In this document: positions 11,036 through 23,645 of the stretch, piece after piece
How the letters are laid out: the number at the start of each line of letters is the position of its first letter
Numbering within the stretch: the stretch's first letter is position 1
Assembly (NCBI GenBank): GCA_026182355.1
Contig: JAPFBL010000049.1
Span: forward strand, 1,984,001 to 2,048,000
Length of the DNA: 64,000 nt
Reading direction: 5' to 3'
Source of the DNA: Hermatobates lingyangjiaoensis
Taxonomy: Eukaryota > Arthropoda > Insecta > Hemiptera > Hermatobatidae
Notes under the pieces: model-generated
What the model was told of the DNA's origin: nothing
Seen by the model: the letters and a program-made list of their open reading frames with translations, nothing else
Database searches by the model: none
Made by a program: the position numbers and the translations under genes

Positions 11036-12146
11036 TGTATATTTGGCTTAAAGTCCAGTGTAATTATGTTTATTAACACAGGTAATCTCACCAAATCCGT
11101 TATATTTCTGCTTTTCTCTAGTTACACTTCTACAGTTTGGTTCAAGGCATTCATTTTCAGTTGTCAAACGTAGTTGTCTGCCGGCTATTTATTTCCTTAT
11201 ATAAATTCTATTTGATTTTGATTCATGCCAACACTGCAACTATTGAATTTTTTTTTTTGGTGATAGCAAAAACAAATTGATTGATTTATATATATATAAA
11301 TAAATATATATATTTTTTTAAGTTATAGTTGTCTCAACAAATCACATCAAAATATGAATATATTTTCTTTGATTTGTTGTTTTCTCATCCCCAATCATTC
11401 TTGTGAAATTTCAGAACTCTCTGTGTATAAATGAAGCTAGTTTCCCCATCGCAGTGTTTGGTAATAGTTGCTAGATCTGCCGTTTTCAATTTTGATAGAA
11501 AAAAAGATGCTAACAACAGGCTCAAAGCTTCTCTACTTTGCTAAATATATTTATTTTTTAATTTCTAATTCTTACTTAAAGGTAGTATACTCTAAAGAGC
11601 TTACATTCACTCTGTAATTAAATGATGAGAGGTTTATTTTACTAACTTGCAGAAGATCTTCTGTTAAGGTATAATTTGAGCCAGCAGTTGGTTGTAGTGA
11701 GAGGGATTTTTTGCTTGATCCTAGGAAAGATACCATCTCGCTAGCCATATGTCAGCGTCCTTAAACGCCTGGTGCTTCTCAATACAGCATCCAGATTTTA
11801 ATATTCTTCGGCCATCCTTTCCCGAAGAGAGTAACCAAAAAGTTAATCTTTCAATGATAATTATTTCATTTTTAGATTCCATTGACCTGATTATCAAAAT
11901 AAATTGTCTTCTGAACAATAATAGCCTAGCATGACTTTAGGTTTCTAGTAATCTTTATGAATTCAGTTAAAAGTACGTCATACTATCTCATATGTTCCTT
12001 TTATAACCCAACCACTTTTAAACGTAGTGCATACTGAATGACAAATGAATATTGTTATCTGTTTTTGATTATCTATAAACTTCTCATGAGACGATAGTGG
12101 CTCCCATATTCCATTTGTTTTGGTCAATTATCTACCTCTATATCTA
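11036..12146. other. AT-rich intergenic DNA
   Basis: A short (TA)n-like tract lies at about 11285-11312. Overlapping open frames on both strands at 11721-11934 have no recognised motif. No gene was assigned. Confidence 0.45.
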
Positions 12147-12147
12147 A

Positions 12148-13337
12148 TCTATATAAATAAATGAAAGGTTTTGTCTGTACATTGCTTAGAACTGACTCAT
12201 TTCAAGTTTTCTTTACGTTCATATATCAGAGAAACCGAATCCAGCCTCAGAAAAATTTCTGTTGGTTTGTCGGTTTGTCCGCAAAATTTTGTCACAAGTA
12301 AACTCAGCCACCATTAGACATATCAAGCTGAAACTTTGACAGTAGATTAATGCACGTCTAACTTAAAATAAAGGCTCTGAATTGATTGGAAATTTAACGT
12401 ACTGAAGTTATGGACGTTTAAAGCAAAATCGTTTGTGACAAAAAAACTCAGCCACCACGAGACATAGCGAGCTGAAACTTTGGCACTATATTTGTGTATG
12501 CCTAACTTAGAATATAGGTTCTGAATATATTGATAACTCAGTGAAGAAACAAAGTTATGGACCTTTAAGCTGTATTTTGCTAACTTCCCAGAGATGTTTA
12601 TTTTGAAAATATATAGGCGTAGCAAGTATGTATTGTTAGATGATTTAATTTCATTTGCCTATATAAATAAATTGCGTATTTGAGATCATTAAAAAGGTGT
12701 TTCCCAGAGTAAAACATGTACTATCTATTCAGAATAAATAGCTTTGGGAACGAGCACGAGCTGGACTGCTTGCTGCTGAGTAAAAACTTAAAGTAGGAGC
12801 ACCAATCATGCTGCAATTTAGTATCAGTAACAAATTTCGTGTTATGAAACTTGAATGCCCCAAAAATATACAACAGGACACGACTCTGAGTTTGTGCTCT
12901 GCACAGATACGTCATAGAGGCGGACAACTTGACTGGGTGTGGTATTGGGGAGTCTGTGTGTATACCACACGTACCATTGATTCCGAGCCACTCTCCGTTT
13001 CCGTTTAAACCATTGCAAAGTCTCGTCAGAGTCTGTTTTGCTATGACGTTAACTAAGTCGCAAGGAGAAACTTTATCTAATGCAGAAACTGAAGTGAGCG
13101 AGACCAAGTTTTTGTGACATGGTCAACTGTAATTTGCTTGCTCAAGAGTCAGAGGTTCCAACTGTTTGTTCTTCTATGAATCTGAAGGACAGACAGCTAA
13201 TGTGGTGTATAGAAAGGCATTTGCTTAACACTGTACTAATAATGGTATTTTCTACTATCCTCTAATTTCTAATGATATTTTGGAATACCAAGTGCAATCG
13301 AATTTTTGATTCCGTCAAAGACGGGTACGTTTGCTAG
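12148..13337 (+). mobile_element. Helitron, non-autonomous, copy 1
   Basis: The 5' end TCTATATAAATAAA follows an A at 12147. The 3' end is CTAG (13334-13337) followed by T, the usual A|T insertion site of Helitrons. A subterminal hairpin CCGTC-AAA-GACGG lies a few bases before GGTACGTTTGCTAG, as in canonical Helitron 3' ends. Near the 5' end two imperfect tandem repeats of about 130 bp (from about 12288 and 12425) each contain ACTCAGCCACCA and AGCTGAAACTTT. The second copy at 35.2-36.5 kb has the same termini in the opposite orientation. No Rep domain is left, so it is non-autonomous. Confidence 0.9.
12945..13137 (+). pseudogene. Helitron RepHel helicase C-terminal remnant
   Basis: The plus-strand frame reads VPLIPSHSPFPFKPLQSLVR and then VCFAMTLTKSQGETL. 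This matches the end of the Pif1-like SF1B helicase of Helitrons, where the pattern is IPLIPSD..FKRLQFPV..AFAMTINKSQGQ. Only about 55 residues of a protein normally well over 1,000 residues remain. A stop follows KFL, where the family continues with HGQLYVACSR. The relative on the minus strand at 35383-35568 preserves the same segment. The opposite-strand frame of 128 codons (12721-13107) is a shadow. Confidence 0.85.
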
Positions 13338-15640
13338 TGAATAATATAATATTATTTTATTTAATGAAGACTAACTTTCTAATAAAGTTTTCTGTCTTTG
13401 TCGTCGTCGTCAGTGACTGCCAGTTTCTTTATTTATTCGTAATTGTAATAAATTAATATCCATTCTTTAATTGAAGCCTTAAGAAACCTCGGAGCTGTTG
13501 TGGAAAAGGCTTTAAACAATTTGAAATATTAAAGAATATGTTATATATTCTTTTTTAATTTTTTTGAAATGTACATGAAGATTAATTAGTTGTTATTGAC
13601 TTAAATAGAACATATGATTGAATCTATTGATGGTCTTCAGACAAGCAACACCCTGTAGTTTATGCTATCAGGATAAGCATCAATAAGGGTCTTTGACTAC
13701 AATTCACGTCCATAATATTGGGAATTAATATCTTCTTGGGTGGTATTTGTAACATCTGTTAAGAAACATGTGCCAGGGTTTAATCATCTTACTTACCGAC
13801 AGAGGTCAGAATGCACCCCTGGGCACCTGTGCAGTTAATTCTACAGCGTCTAGATCAAGACAGAACAATATAAGAGCACAAATATTACTACTAAATTTAA
13901 AAATATTTGTTGAGTTTATATAATCTGAAGTTGTTATCATGTTTTCTGGAACTTCGTTGCTTCTAGTGGCCTAATCACATACTTGCTTAGTGTTAGATTA
14001 ATCCCTGTTCAGATAAGATGCAATGCTATGCTTACTATAGATATGGATATGTAGTAAATCTCAGTTAGTTTACTAAAAATTTACAAAATATAGTCAAATT
14101 TAACAAACGCTTTAATTTCATATGACCGTTTTATTAAATTGATTATAATTTAATAAACTTTCAGCTATGTTCACTTAACAGATGCATGAGGATCTAAGTA
14201 ATATATTCGTAAGGAATGTAATATGAATTATTGGGAATATTATTATTTACAAGTTTATTTATTAAAACAGGAATAAGCAAGTTACAAATACGAGTAATAA
14301 AAGACAAATATTGTTGATAAATGTTATTGTGTTTGAAATTCTTCTTATCAGAAAAGTAAATTGGCCTTTAAGGCGCATTCTTTCAAAAAAATGTTAAACA
14401 AGTACATACATTTAAGACAAAATTTACTCAATACTGAGCACGTGCACTACAAAGGTAGAATTTATGAACATTATCATTAATTATTTTACTTCATTTAAAG
14501 TGTTTGTTTGCATTTAAAACATATATTTGAAAATATTTTCCCTCTATGATCACAAAATTTGAATCTAATAGTAATTCTAAGTTAATATTTTTTTCTCTAA
14601 AAAGCCACTTTTGTTATTGTAGAAAGGTCTAATTTAAAAGATTGAGTGGTGTGAATAGTTTAGATCAGTAAAGACTAGCGACTGAACCTGCTAGAGATCT
14701 GTTTTCACTCGGCAAAAAAACTAGTCATTCCGAGAGTTTCTTCTAATTACAGAAATCAAAGAGAAATTGCTGCTGGTATTTTGAATGAGGACAAAAGCAG
14801 CACTTGACTTTTTGAAGCATACTCTCTCGTTAATTAGACCCTGGTGGAACGTATGCAACACCTTAGACCTTCGCCTTTCTTCCAAAATGATGAATTACAC
14901 CACCTTCTGTCAAAAAAGAATTCAAACCTTTTTCATTTTAAATTATACTCTAGATGTATGATATTTAGCAGTAGAATGTAGATAATACCCTTTCGAATTT
15001 TAAAAACCTAATCACTGAAGTGAAAACCACTTGGGCTTTGCACAAGTAACAAGAAATTATAATTATTTGATAAAAAGTGATTTTTTTTTATTTTAAACTG
15101 TCGTATACCTGTTTTGTTGTTTATTTATCATAAATTATCTGTGATAAATATCATGAAATTTTGTATTTGTTAAAATTTAACTATCGAATAAGAATGAATA
15201 TAATACTCTCTGACACGTCAAAGTACAGCAATTATAACAACTGATATGAAAAACAAACATATATTATATTTGGTAAACGACGTTTTCATATATCTGACTC
15301 TCCATCCTCCAGGTAGCTCCATAGTTTTGAACTATTGTTGCCGTACAGAAAAACTTTGACCATGTGTTGTCTTCTTGTACTGCCTCTTGTTTTGATACAT
15401 CCTTTTTACTGTAAATATATCATCAGTTTTTCCATGTCTTGAATATTCTCTCTCTATCCAAAAATCGGTCATTCCCTATTATGGTTACCATGAAAGTTAT
15501 TTTTCTCCGGTTTTTCTTGATATTACAGCTCCCTCTCTCATTCTATCTATAAAATTTCTTGTTACTCCAGCTGAATTCTTGTTTAGTTATAATTCCTTTG
15601 TGTAATAGGGTAGTAATTACCTACAAGTTGTAAATAACTT
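13338..15640. other. AT-rich intergenic DNA
   Basis: No gene or RNA recognised. Nothing here resembles the repeats found elsewhere in the window, apart from possible PLE 5' sequence just upstream of the reverse transcriptase remnant (from about 15290), which could not be aligned with confidence. Confidence 0.45.
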
Positions 15641-15644
15641 CTAC

Positions 15645-16165
15645 TGGATCAATAATGCACCCTCTTTGGCAAACTTACCTATGGTAAAGCTAGACATTTG
15701 TAGCTACTCGCCACATTCTTCCTATTTGGTACAGGCAATACATTGATGATATTTTGTTTTACTTCATTTTAAACATGAGGTAGATCTATTCCGTGCTTCA
15801 TTCCTCTATATTACCTTGCCCTATCAGGTGAGTGATAGAGTCGTCTCCTTCTTTGACATCAGCGCTACTTATAACAGTGTTTTGTATCCACATTTGTCAA
15901 TGTAAAACCTACCAATTCCCAACAGTATCTTCACTTCCAAAGCTTCCAACGACTCCATGTGAATAGGGCTACCTCTAGCACTCTCTCTATTTGACTCCAT
16001 AAAATTTACAGTAACATAATTGACCGGCATTATCATATTAAACACTTAAAAAGGAAATTCACTGAAAATGGCTATCCTCATAATTTTATGGATAGCCAAA
16101 TCATATCTTCTAAAACTCATTACCATTCTAGACCTTAGAGAGATCGTGGAAATCCCACATTCTTT
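15645..16165 (+). pseudogene. Penelope-like reverse transcriptase remnant
   Basis: Three segments in the order expected for a PLE reverse transcriptase can be read in three different frames. APSLANLPMVKLD (from 15657) matches the SP.LANL.ME motif before the active site. WYRQYIDDILF, with YIDD at 15739-15750, is the catalytic motif. KPTNSQQYLHF with QRLHVNRA (from 15902), then KRKFTENGYP (to about 16078), match the palm-thumb region. A stop codon (ATT TGA) lies between the last two. The N-terminus and GIY-YIG endonuclease are absent. The element is old and inactive. Confidence 0.8.
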
Positions 16166-16718
16166 ATAACACTTTTTTATATTGTCAATTTTTATTATTT
16201 TTTCATTTCATATGCTGTTTTTTTTATTCCTATCCTATTAAGTTTTGTATTTCTTCTTACTTCTTTCATTTAATTTGATCTTACTATTTGTTTTATTTAT
16301 TTTCCTTAATTGTAATTTTCAGTTACTTTATTTCTTGCTCCTTAATTTCATTTGTTTAGGAATCCTCCGTTTAACTAACAATTAGATGAAAGTAATTTAT
16401 TAAGGGCGAGAAAACTATTTATTAGCATATTTTTCAAAGGTTAGCTTTATTAAATCATTCTAAAATAGTTTTTTTTTTTGGTATTATGAGTTTCTGCTTT
16501 ATAAACAATTAGATACAATATAAACAATTAGATTTGAAAGGAGACCAAAAAGATTTCTTTCACAATTTATTGTCCTCAAAGTAACAGTTACTTTTAAGAA
16601 ATAAAATTAATTTAAAAACTCAAAAAGTGGTTGATTTATACACTTTAAATTGTGTATACTTGTAATTTTGTAAGTTGATGAATGAATTATCTTTGAACCT
16701 GCCATGATGTTTGTTTAG
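16166..16718. other. AT-rich intergenic DNA
   Basis: No gene. The word TATAAACAATTAGAT is repeated directly at about 16500 and 16518. Confidence 0.5.
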
Positions 16719-17075
16719 TTTGCTATAAGTACTTATAGTGTTTATGAAAAAATTATGTCTCGAGATTTTTTATGTTTTGAGGTCCCTGAAGTACTTTTTT
16801 GACATTTTTCTGATGATATCTCCGTGTGTATGGGTGGATGGATGGTTGGGTGTGATCCAAAAAGTGTGCCACCCTTGCTACAGTCCACACCCTTTGATGG
16901 CTCAAATTCATATTTTACACAAAAATAGGCCTGTAATGTAGGAGAACCCTATTGTTTGGGGCAGTTTTGTGTGATCATAAAGTCAACTTTTTGCCCAAAA
17001 TGTATTTTCAGACAGCTTTTTTTCTCATAATCTACTAATTCCAAAACTCTTTGGCCGTAATTCTTCGTTGGTCAT
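16719..17075 (+). repeat. HINE/DINE-like element, 5' part
   Basis: It begins with a version of the family's 5' sub-terminal repeat (TTTGCTATAAGTACTTATAG). It continues with the shared block CTCGAGATTTT, GTTTTGAGGTCCC, GATGATATCTCCGTGTGTAT, then TTTGATGGCTCAAATTCATA and TTTTACACAAAAATAGGCCT. No 3' hairpin was found, so the copy is truncated. The short open frame at 16738-16941 is not coding. Confidence 0.65.
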
Positions 17076-18970
17076 AAATATTTTTCACTGCGATAATGTA
17101 GGGTACAACTGATGCTTTAATTTTCTAGGACTTTATTTTAAGTAATGAATTTAAATATTCATGAATAATATTATAATGTTTTGCATAAATGAATAGCTAG
17201 TTATGAATGTGATTCATAGTTCTAGACTCCTCAGTGTATCGTAACAACAGGTATAGTTGTATTTGCATTTTTTTTTATAATATAAATATAGAACAAAAAG
17301 AATTATGTAAGCTAAAATTATGGTACTTTATGGAATTTAATTTTCTAGAAATGAGACAATTCCACGTAAATAGTAAGTATTTGTTGTTGTTGTCGCGTAG
17401 TCTTTATGTTCAGGGGACTACCAGTAAGAAGAAAAAGTTTGTTGGAATCATACTTTTTAAATTATCAGTATTTAAAAATAATATTACCATGTTTATATTT
17501 TCAACTGATATTCCGACCCATTCAGAGAGAATCATTATCATTTTTACGGATAAGTCAGAAATTATATCCACTGGACTTTTAGTATAGTGCTTTCTCCAGT
17601 GAAATTATTCAGTAATATCTCCGCCGACCAGAATCTTGGTGGAAAAGAAAAAGAATCCACTTAAATACAGATAAAGTTATTTGCAATATTTTTGCACCCG
17701 ATCAAAACCCGTAGTTCTATCTATATTAGGAAATGCCTTCTAGTAAACTTCTTGGAAAACTGAAGAGATTTAGGCTAAGCTCCACTAACCAATGATGATA
17801 TATCAGCCAAATATAAGTAATTTCAAATAATGATATCCTTGTTAATAATGCATATGCAGAACTACGATGAATGGAATTAGTAGTTTATCTACTCATATTT
17901 TTCTTTTATTGTATCGTAGATTACTGTTACTTGTTTACTCTGTGTCATTAGATGTAATAATAATAAAAATCAGCATACAAAACAGTTATAAATAACTGTT
18001 CTTGATCCATGGATTACATTTTATTTCTTTATTATTATTATAATTAAATAACTTTATATGTTTTTTTGTTAATTTTTAAGGGAAGGAACTATACAATGTG
18101 AAGAGCAGTTATATATAATACCAACGTGAATAGCCCAAACATTATTAAAATATACTGAAATGTATTCTATAGAAAGGAGATAAAAAAAAGGCCCCGTCTA
18201 TAAGCAGTAGTGAGAATAGGTAGGGAGAATATTTCAGTGATTCTTTTCAGAAGCAAGTGAGATTCTACCGATTCAGTCTTGCTGGTATTTGCAAAGAGAA
18301 CAGTGAATCATTTTTAAGGCTTAGAGTTTTATTCATGTAATAGGAACAGGCTTATACTTCGTTCTTGAACTTTCATGATGCTCTTACTGTGTCCTTTTTT
18401 GCCTCTCTAATTAAACGTTGATAGCGAACACTATTTGAACCTCCCTGCTCATTCAGCAAAGCTTACTGATTTAGCTCAGTAAAGAAAATATATTTCCTTT
18501 GTACAAATGTAATTAAAACATGTAACAAAGTTACTTGTATCTTACATTGATTTGTACGTTTCATTGTTTATATTTAGCAAAAGATTTATTCAAAATAATC
18601 GTTAAGTTTTTTTATTCATACGTTTCTGAGATTGAACATTATTAAGAGAATTTGTTTCATAACGTTTAGTACCTTAATTACAGAATAAATTATTCTTTAT
18701 TATATATACGTCATTAGCAATAATGTCCTTATTGAAATTATTATGATGAGATTAAACTAAGTAAATTAAATATTCTATTGCTTTTATTTCCTTGTAACTA
18801 CTAAATATATGAAACACAGTTCCGTTGACATTACGACACAATCATAACAAAAAATCAAGAAAGCAATTTTTTTTTGCTTATTTCTACATTAAATCTTAAG
18901 TGTATTTTAGTTCTTATTATATATTTTCAAAACACACTTTAATCTATTTTTTATCTTAATTAAATTAATG
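17076..18970. other. AT-rich intergenic DNA
   Basis: An open frame of 117 codons at 17234-17587 has a biased, low-complexity composition and no known motif. No RNA gene or repeat was recognised. Confidence 0.45.
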
Positions 18971-19715
18971 TTACTTAACTATGAGTAAAGGATAGTGCTC
19001 GTGAAAAAATTAAATCTCGAGATTTTGAGGGAATCAAATGTTTTGAGGTCCCAGATGTTTCTTTGAGGATGTCTGTGTGTGTGAGTGGGTATACATCCTA
19101 AGTTTGTGGCCATGATACGGTCCAGAATCTTTGATGGATTAAGTTGATATTTTACGCAAAAATGGACCTCATAATTTAGATGAACTCTATTGTTTGGAAG
19201 CAATTCCACATGAAGTGAAAGTATATTTTTTTCCCAAAACCTGTTTTTAGACTACATTTTTTTCTTCTAAACTACTAATTCTGGAGTCTTCATATTTTGG
19301 CATTATTTCTGAGGCTACATAAGTAATAAATCAAAAATATTCTCAGATTCATGAAACCGCAGAAAATAGTTCTTTTTCAATAAAATGTAAAAATTTTGAC
19401 TTATAATTCAAGCTGAAACCTTGTGAGATCAATACAAGCCATACTGTTTAACGGATCAAAATAAAACTATGTCTAAAAATAACACACTTTGAGTAGCATG
19501 AGTTGAGATAATTTTTTTTTTCAAATTACATTTACCAAAGGGGCGTTACAGTGCATTTTTTTATTTTCAGAAAATGTTTTCTTCGCGCTAAACTGCTCAT
19601 TAAAATCATGAAAATTTACCAAAAAATTGAAAAAAAATTAGCAGTTAAAAAAAATCTAGTAATTTCCATTACAGCAAAGAGCAATAATGCTATAAATGAG
19701 GCAGAGAGGTATCTT
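18971..19715 (+). repeat. HINE/DINE-like element, 5' half
   Basis: It starts TTACTTAACTATGAGTAAAG and follows the 53.8 kb copy block by block: CTCGAGATTTTGAGG, GAGGTCCCAGA, a GATGTCTGTGTGTGTGAGTG microsatellite core, ACGGTCCAGAATCTTTGATG, GATATTTTACGCAAAAATGG, then AACCTTGTGAGATCAATACA and CCAAAGGGGCGTTA. The 3' half is missing or displaced; related 3' sequence reappears at 21.03-21.49 kb. Confidence 0.75.
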
Positions 19716-20569
19716 AGCTCATTGTTTTTGGTCCCAGCCTTATGAGAACCTACAACCAATATAAGTCTACATGAATGATTCTAAAGGTTTTGTACAATAC
19801 GAGAGTAATTCAGTAGGGCATAATCATTGTGACAAGAAGTCAGTGAAGCTATTGCTAACACAGAGTTTCTGATAGTATAAGGCTCTAGCGGTCAATCATG
19901 AAAGAATTTCACCAACCCCCCCCGATTTGGCTCATACTAATTTAGATAAGATATGACTTGGAAGATTAGATAGGAACTATAGGGGAAATAGCTAATGGCT
20001 TTACTCATGATGGTGACCTTGATTAATGATTGTAGGTGGGAGGAGTTTTCATCAAGGTCTATCTACCATTAACATGGTAGATGACGAAAAAATTGCTTCC
20101 TTTTTTCCTCTTTGTTATTGATCTATATTTCTAACAATTTGATGTGGACGAAAGATACAGTAATAGGCAGTAAACTTCAACAATCACCTTTCTACCTAGA
20201 CTTTATACTACCACAATAAGAACGTAAAAGACTATAATACTAATAGAATGGAAACTTGTTTGCTAAAAACATAGAAAGTAAATAAAAATAATTTATTTTA
20301 TTTATCAAAAATTTGCAACTAGTTGATTGCAATATATTCAATAGTATATTAAATATTTGCTCAAACTTGGACAAAGTGCAACATGTTATTGATACTAGTT
20401 TACAGAGATGGGCACTATGTTTTTTATATGTACAGTATTTTACTGTTCAGTAATGATAATTAGGTAGTTCAGTAAATGGACAAGTCTACCTAAACTAATG
20501 TTTTAATCAAATTTTACATGAAGTTTCAAATCAATTCATATACCATTTTTGTTTTTAATTGCAAACAGA
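19716..20569. other. AT-rich intergenic DNA
   Basis: No gene or repeat recognised between two HINE-like fragments. Confidence 0.45.
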
Positions 20570-20985
20570 ATTAAAAGTAAAATATTTATATTTTATTGAA
20601 AAAAAATAATTACTGGAGTTTTAAAAATCTGAGAATATTTGCAAAAAATATTGCAAATTATTGCTTTTTTAGCCCTAAAGATAATGCTAAAATTTCAAGA
20701 CTCTAGAGTTGGTAGTTTAGGAGAAAATTTTTTTTAACAAGTTTTTGGCAAAGAAAGTGACTTCGCCATCATCTATAATTACTCCTATAAACAGTAGGCC
20801 TCATTTACACTATGAGGCCAGTTTTTGTGTAAAATATCAATTTGATCCATCAAAGATTCTGGACCATAGCGTGTCCACAAACATTGGATACATAAACACC
20901 CACCCACCCACAAACATCATCGAAAACTCTACAAATAACGACTTCTGGGAACTCATAACATGTATTTCCATATATGTAATATATA
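20570..20985 (-). repeat. HINE/DINE-like fragment, inverted
   Basis: Read on the minus strand it gives CCCAGAAGTCGTTATTTG, GATGATGTTTGTGGGTGGG, TATGGTCCAGAATCTTTGAT, GATATTTTACACAAAAACTG and the TTTCTCCTAAACTACCAAC block of the family. It lies between a forward 5' half and a forward 3' half, so part of this locus was inverted or inserted. Confidence 0.7.
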
Positions 20986-21029
20986 CTTTCGTATATATAA
21001 TGTAATTATCCTATATCTTAAATTAAAAA

Positions 21030-21485
21030 TTATTTTTAAACTATATTTTTTCTTAGATGTTTCTGACATTTTTCAGACAAAATTGGAATATATTCAAATT
21101 TTAAATGGGAAAATTTTTCTTAAATATTTAATGTTGAAGTAGGTTGGGCAAACTATGTAAGAGATCTACTGCCTACTAGAACAAATCCATGTTTTCATGT
21201 AAGAGATTATTTAGTAACACGAAATCTACCTTTTTGCTTTTCAAAAATGTTACTACTATTTTAGTTATACTAATGATATCTATCAGTGATGTGATATACA
21301 AAAATAAACATATGTATTGAAATGTGTATCAATCACTATCTGTACTACCTCCAGGAATGAAAGACTAATAAACATCTCCCATTTAGACATTTATATGATA
21401 CCCGAATAGAACATTATATATTATATACCCAAGAATTAAGACTTTATGTGTATGTATAATAAAGTTGAGTCTAGGCCGTTTCAGA
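21030..21485 (+). repeat. HINE/DINE-like element, 3' part
   Basis: The block GTTTCTGACATTTTTCAGAC, AGATCTACTGCCTACTAGAA, TTTTGCTTTTCAAAAATGTT, GACTAATAAACATCTCCCAT and AACATTATATATTATATACC is shared with 52.5-52.96 and 55.4-55.87 kb. The end has AAAGTTGAGTCTAGGCCGTT, a decayed version of the 3' hairpin. Confidence 0.7.
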
Positions 21486-22426
21486 TTTCCCGTAATTATT
21501 TTCTTTCCGAACATTTACAGACTAAGTTTCATGTAGTGTTTTCCTTAAATATATTTTTCATGGTTAGTCTAATAGCTCGTGATATTTCATGGTCAAAGCA
21601 GTTGTCTTGCCTGTGTGTGTTCGATATCTCAAAGTTTTCGAGATTGCGTGAATAATGATAGATGAGTACATTAGTTTCTATATGTGTGCGTTCTTTAGAT
21701 TAAATGTTGTTCCTCACCACCAAGTATTTTATACTTTTTTTCTTATATATTGCAGTTTCCTTTTGTTTTCCTCTATATTTTTAATTAGTTTTGATTAAAC
21801 ATCAATCCTGTGATATTCATTTTTAGATTTATCTCTGAATTTGAGCCGCCCTAGTGGTTAATGCAGTTTGAATAAAATTATGTTTTCAAGATTTTTCTTC
21901 AAAAAGAGTTAAGTTTGATAGTAAGGTAGATCAAACGAAATGTTTTATTTGCAATGAACACTCACAGAATCATATTGCTTTAGGTATTGCTGGGAATAAA
22001 TTATTTATTGCCCGGTGCAAATATTTAGCATATTTCGTAACTATTTTAATCATTTTTGTCTTCATCCTACTCTTCTGATCATCAAGGTTGTATACAATGA
22101 ATCAAACGTCCATAATTGTATTCAAGTTCTAGTTACCAGCGAACCAGAATATGCACCTTGACTCATTAATTATGATTTTGTAGTTATTTTTAATTTAATT
22201 TATGACGACATGGAGAATGTTAAAAAATGTTGCATCCATCTTTTGACACCAGTACCTTACCGAATTTAAAGTTGACTTGTCATCAACTTAGTGTGTATGT
22301 CAATGTGGTTTTGCCCTAATAGTGATGTAGGTCCAATTCCTACGCGAAAACATCATTTGAAGGTCAAGAGGTTAATTAGATAATTTGTTAGTTTATTCTT
22401 AAAAATATTGCAAACTTTTGTCAATA
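21486..22426. other. AT-rich intergenic DNA
   Basis: No gene. GCCGCCCTAGTGGTTAATGC at about 21846 and AGGTCCAATTCCTACG at about 22329 look faintly like tRNA A and B boxes, but no cloverleaf could be drawn. Confidence 0.4.
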
Positions 22427-22685
22427 TGAGCCGCTTATTTTGAAAGTGGCCTAATTCCATTTATGTTAAAATCGAGATATTTAAGGGTTTGCGTTTTACA
22501 AAATTTAAAAATATTGTCATTTTATTTATCAACTAATTTTTGTTATAAAAAAACTTAGTAATTTTAAATAAATTTTGTACAATTTGCTGCAAAAGGTAAA
22601 GATAACGTAAAAATGTAATTATTTAAATAGCTAGCTAAATTTTTTTGGAAAATGGAATTAGGCCACTTTCAAAATAAACGGCTCA
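22427..22685. mobile_element. 259-bp MITE with 36-bp inverted repeats
   Basis: Both ends read TGAGCCG(C/T)TTATTTTGAAAGTGGCCTAA... inward for 36 bp with one mismatch. A TA lies immediately outside each end (22425-22426 and 22686-22687). The interior is AT-rich and non-coding. Size, TIRs and TA duplication fit a Tc1/mariner-type MITE; its TIRs are unlike those of the 2.16 kb mariner, so it depends on a different transposase. Confidence 0.85.
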
Positions 22686-23196
22686 TATATGAATAGGAAT
22701 AAATTAAAAAAAAATATTATGGAACTGATTTCAAAACAGTTTATAAAAAAACTGAAGTTTGTGTTTACAGCGTTTCTTCATATTAATATTCCTCTCATAT
22801 TAAAATGTATTATTCTTGTTTAAAATAAATGACATAACGTAATGTATTACTGAAAAATAAATAAACTGTAGTTTGCGAACTGAAACTAACAACATGTATA
22901 TCTCATTTCGTGTCCATTTACTTAAGAGATGTCTGGTTGTTTATTTTTCTCACTTAATCCTATTTTATTCAAGGGATAAGTGACACCTCTCTCTATGTTC
23001 TACATCAATGCCCCTCCTGAAGAGCAATTTCAATTTGTGAAAGATACATTCATTATTTTTTAAAAAGAGTCTAATTTCTTCATACTGATTACACATTCCA
23101 ATTTATGAGTCACCAGTTGCCCACGTCGGCTTCGTACGGGTCAAGAACAACAAATAATAATAATAACGCTCTCATTAACTGAATTATTTTTGTCAC
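22686..23196. other. AT-rich DNA
   Basis: It holds the stretch TTTGCGAACTGAAACTAA (about 22873), which recurs as GTTGCGAACTGAAACTAA at about 23935. No gene. Confidence 0.45.
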
Positions 23197-23645
23197 CAAT
23201 AATGTTTTTCCATTTCACCATTGTACAATACGAAAGCTAAATTTCAAGTGATTTTACATTCGTTAAACTTAAATATGAAAAACGAATATAATTCATACTA
23301 AACGATAAATGGTGGTTTATGAATAAAGGGTTATACAATGAACTTAAAAAGAATAAATCTTATCAATTACTATGAATGAGCACCATTTTCTTAAATACAA
23401 CAGGATACTAAAATATACATGAATAAAACAATTTCAAAATGAACGTTATCATAACATCTGAATCACCAATCATTTAAATGTAAAAATGTAAACAAATGAC
23501 AATCGGAATTTGAAACTTTTATAGATTTTTAAGTTGTGCAACTGCTTAAAAGTGGTCTAGAAAAGTAATTTCTTTTTTAAAGTTGTAGAGAATAAATTTG
23601 TAATGGACAAGGTGTTATATATATACGAGTATATATAATATTTTC
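23197..23645 (+). repeat. 450-bp inverted duplication, left arm
   Basis: From CAATAATGTTTTTCC to AATATTTTC this arm is almost identical, in reverse complement, to 24327-24776. It has no PLE features itself and looks like unique DNA that was duplicated in inverted orientation around a PLE insertion. Confidence 0.9.

Noticed and set aside
12721..13107. 128-codon minus-strand frame in the first Helitron
   Set aside because: The helicase signature is on the opposite strand, so this frame is a shadow.
16820..16840. CTGATGA box near 16820 as another hammerhead
   Set aside because: No GAAA box or stem II follows; the word is part of the HINE body.
17234..17587. 117-codon open frame as a gene
   Set aside because: Composition is AT-driven (Ile, Phe, Lys, Asn) with no motif, as expected for chance frames in such DNA.
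22320..22350. B-box-like AGGTCCAATTCCTACG
   Set aside because: No matching A box at a proper distance and no repeat structure; a SINE call would be a guess.
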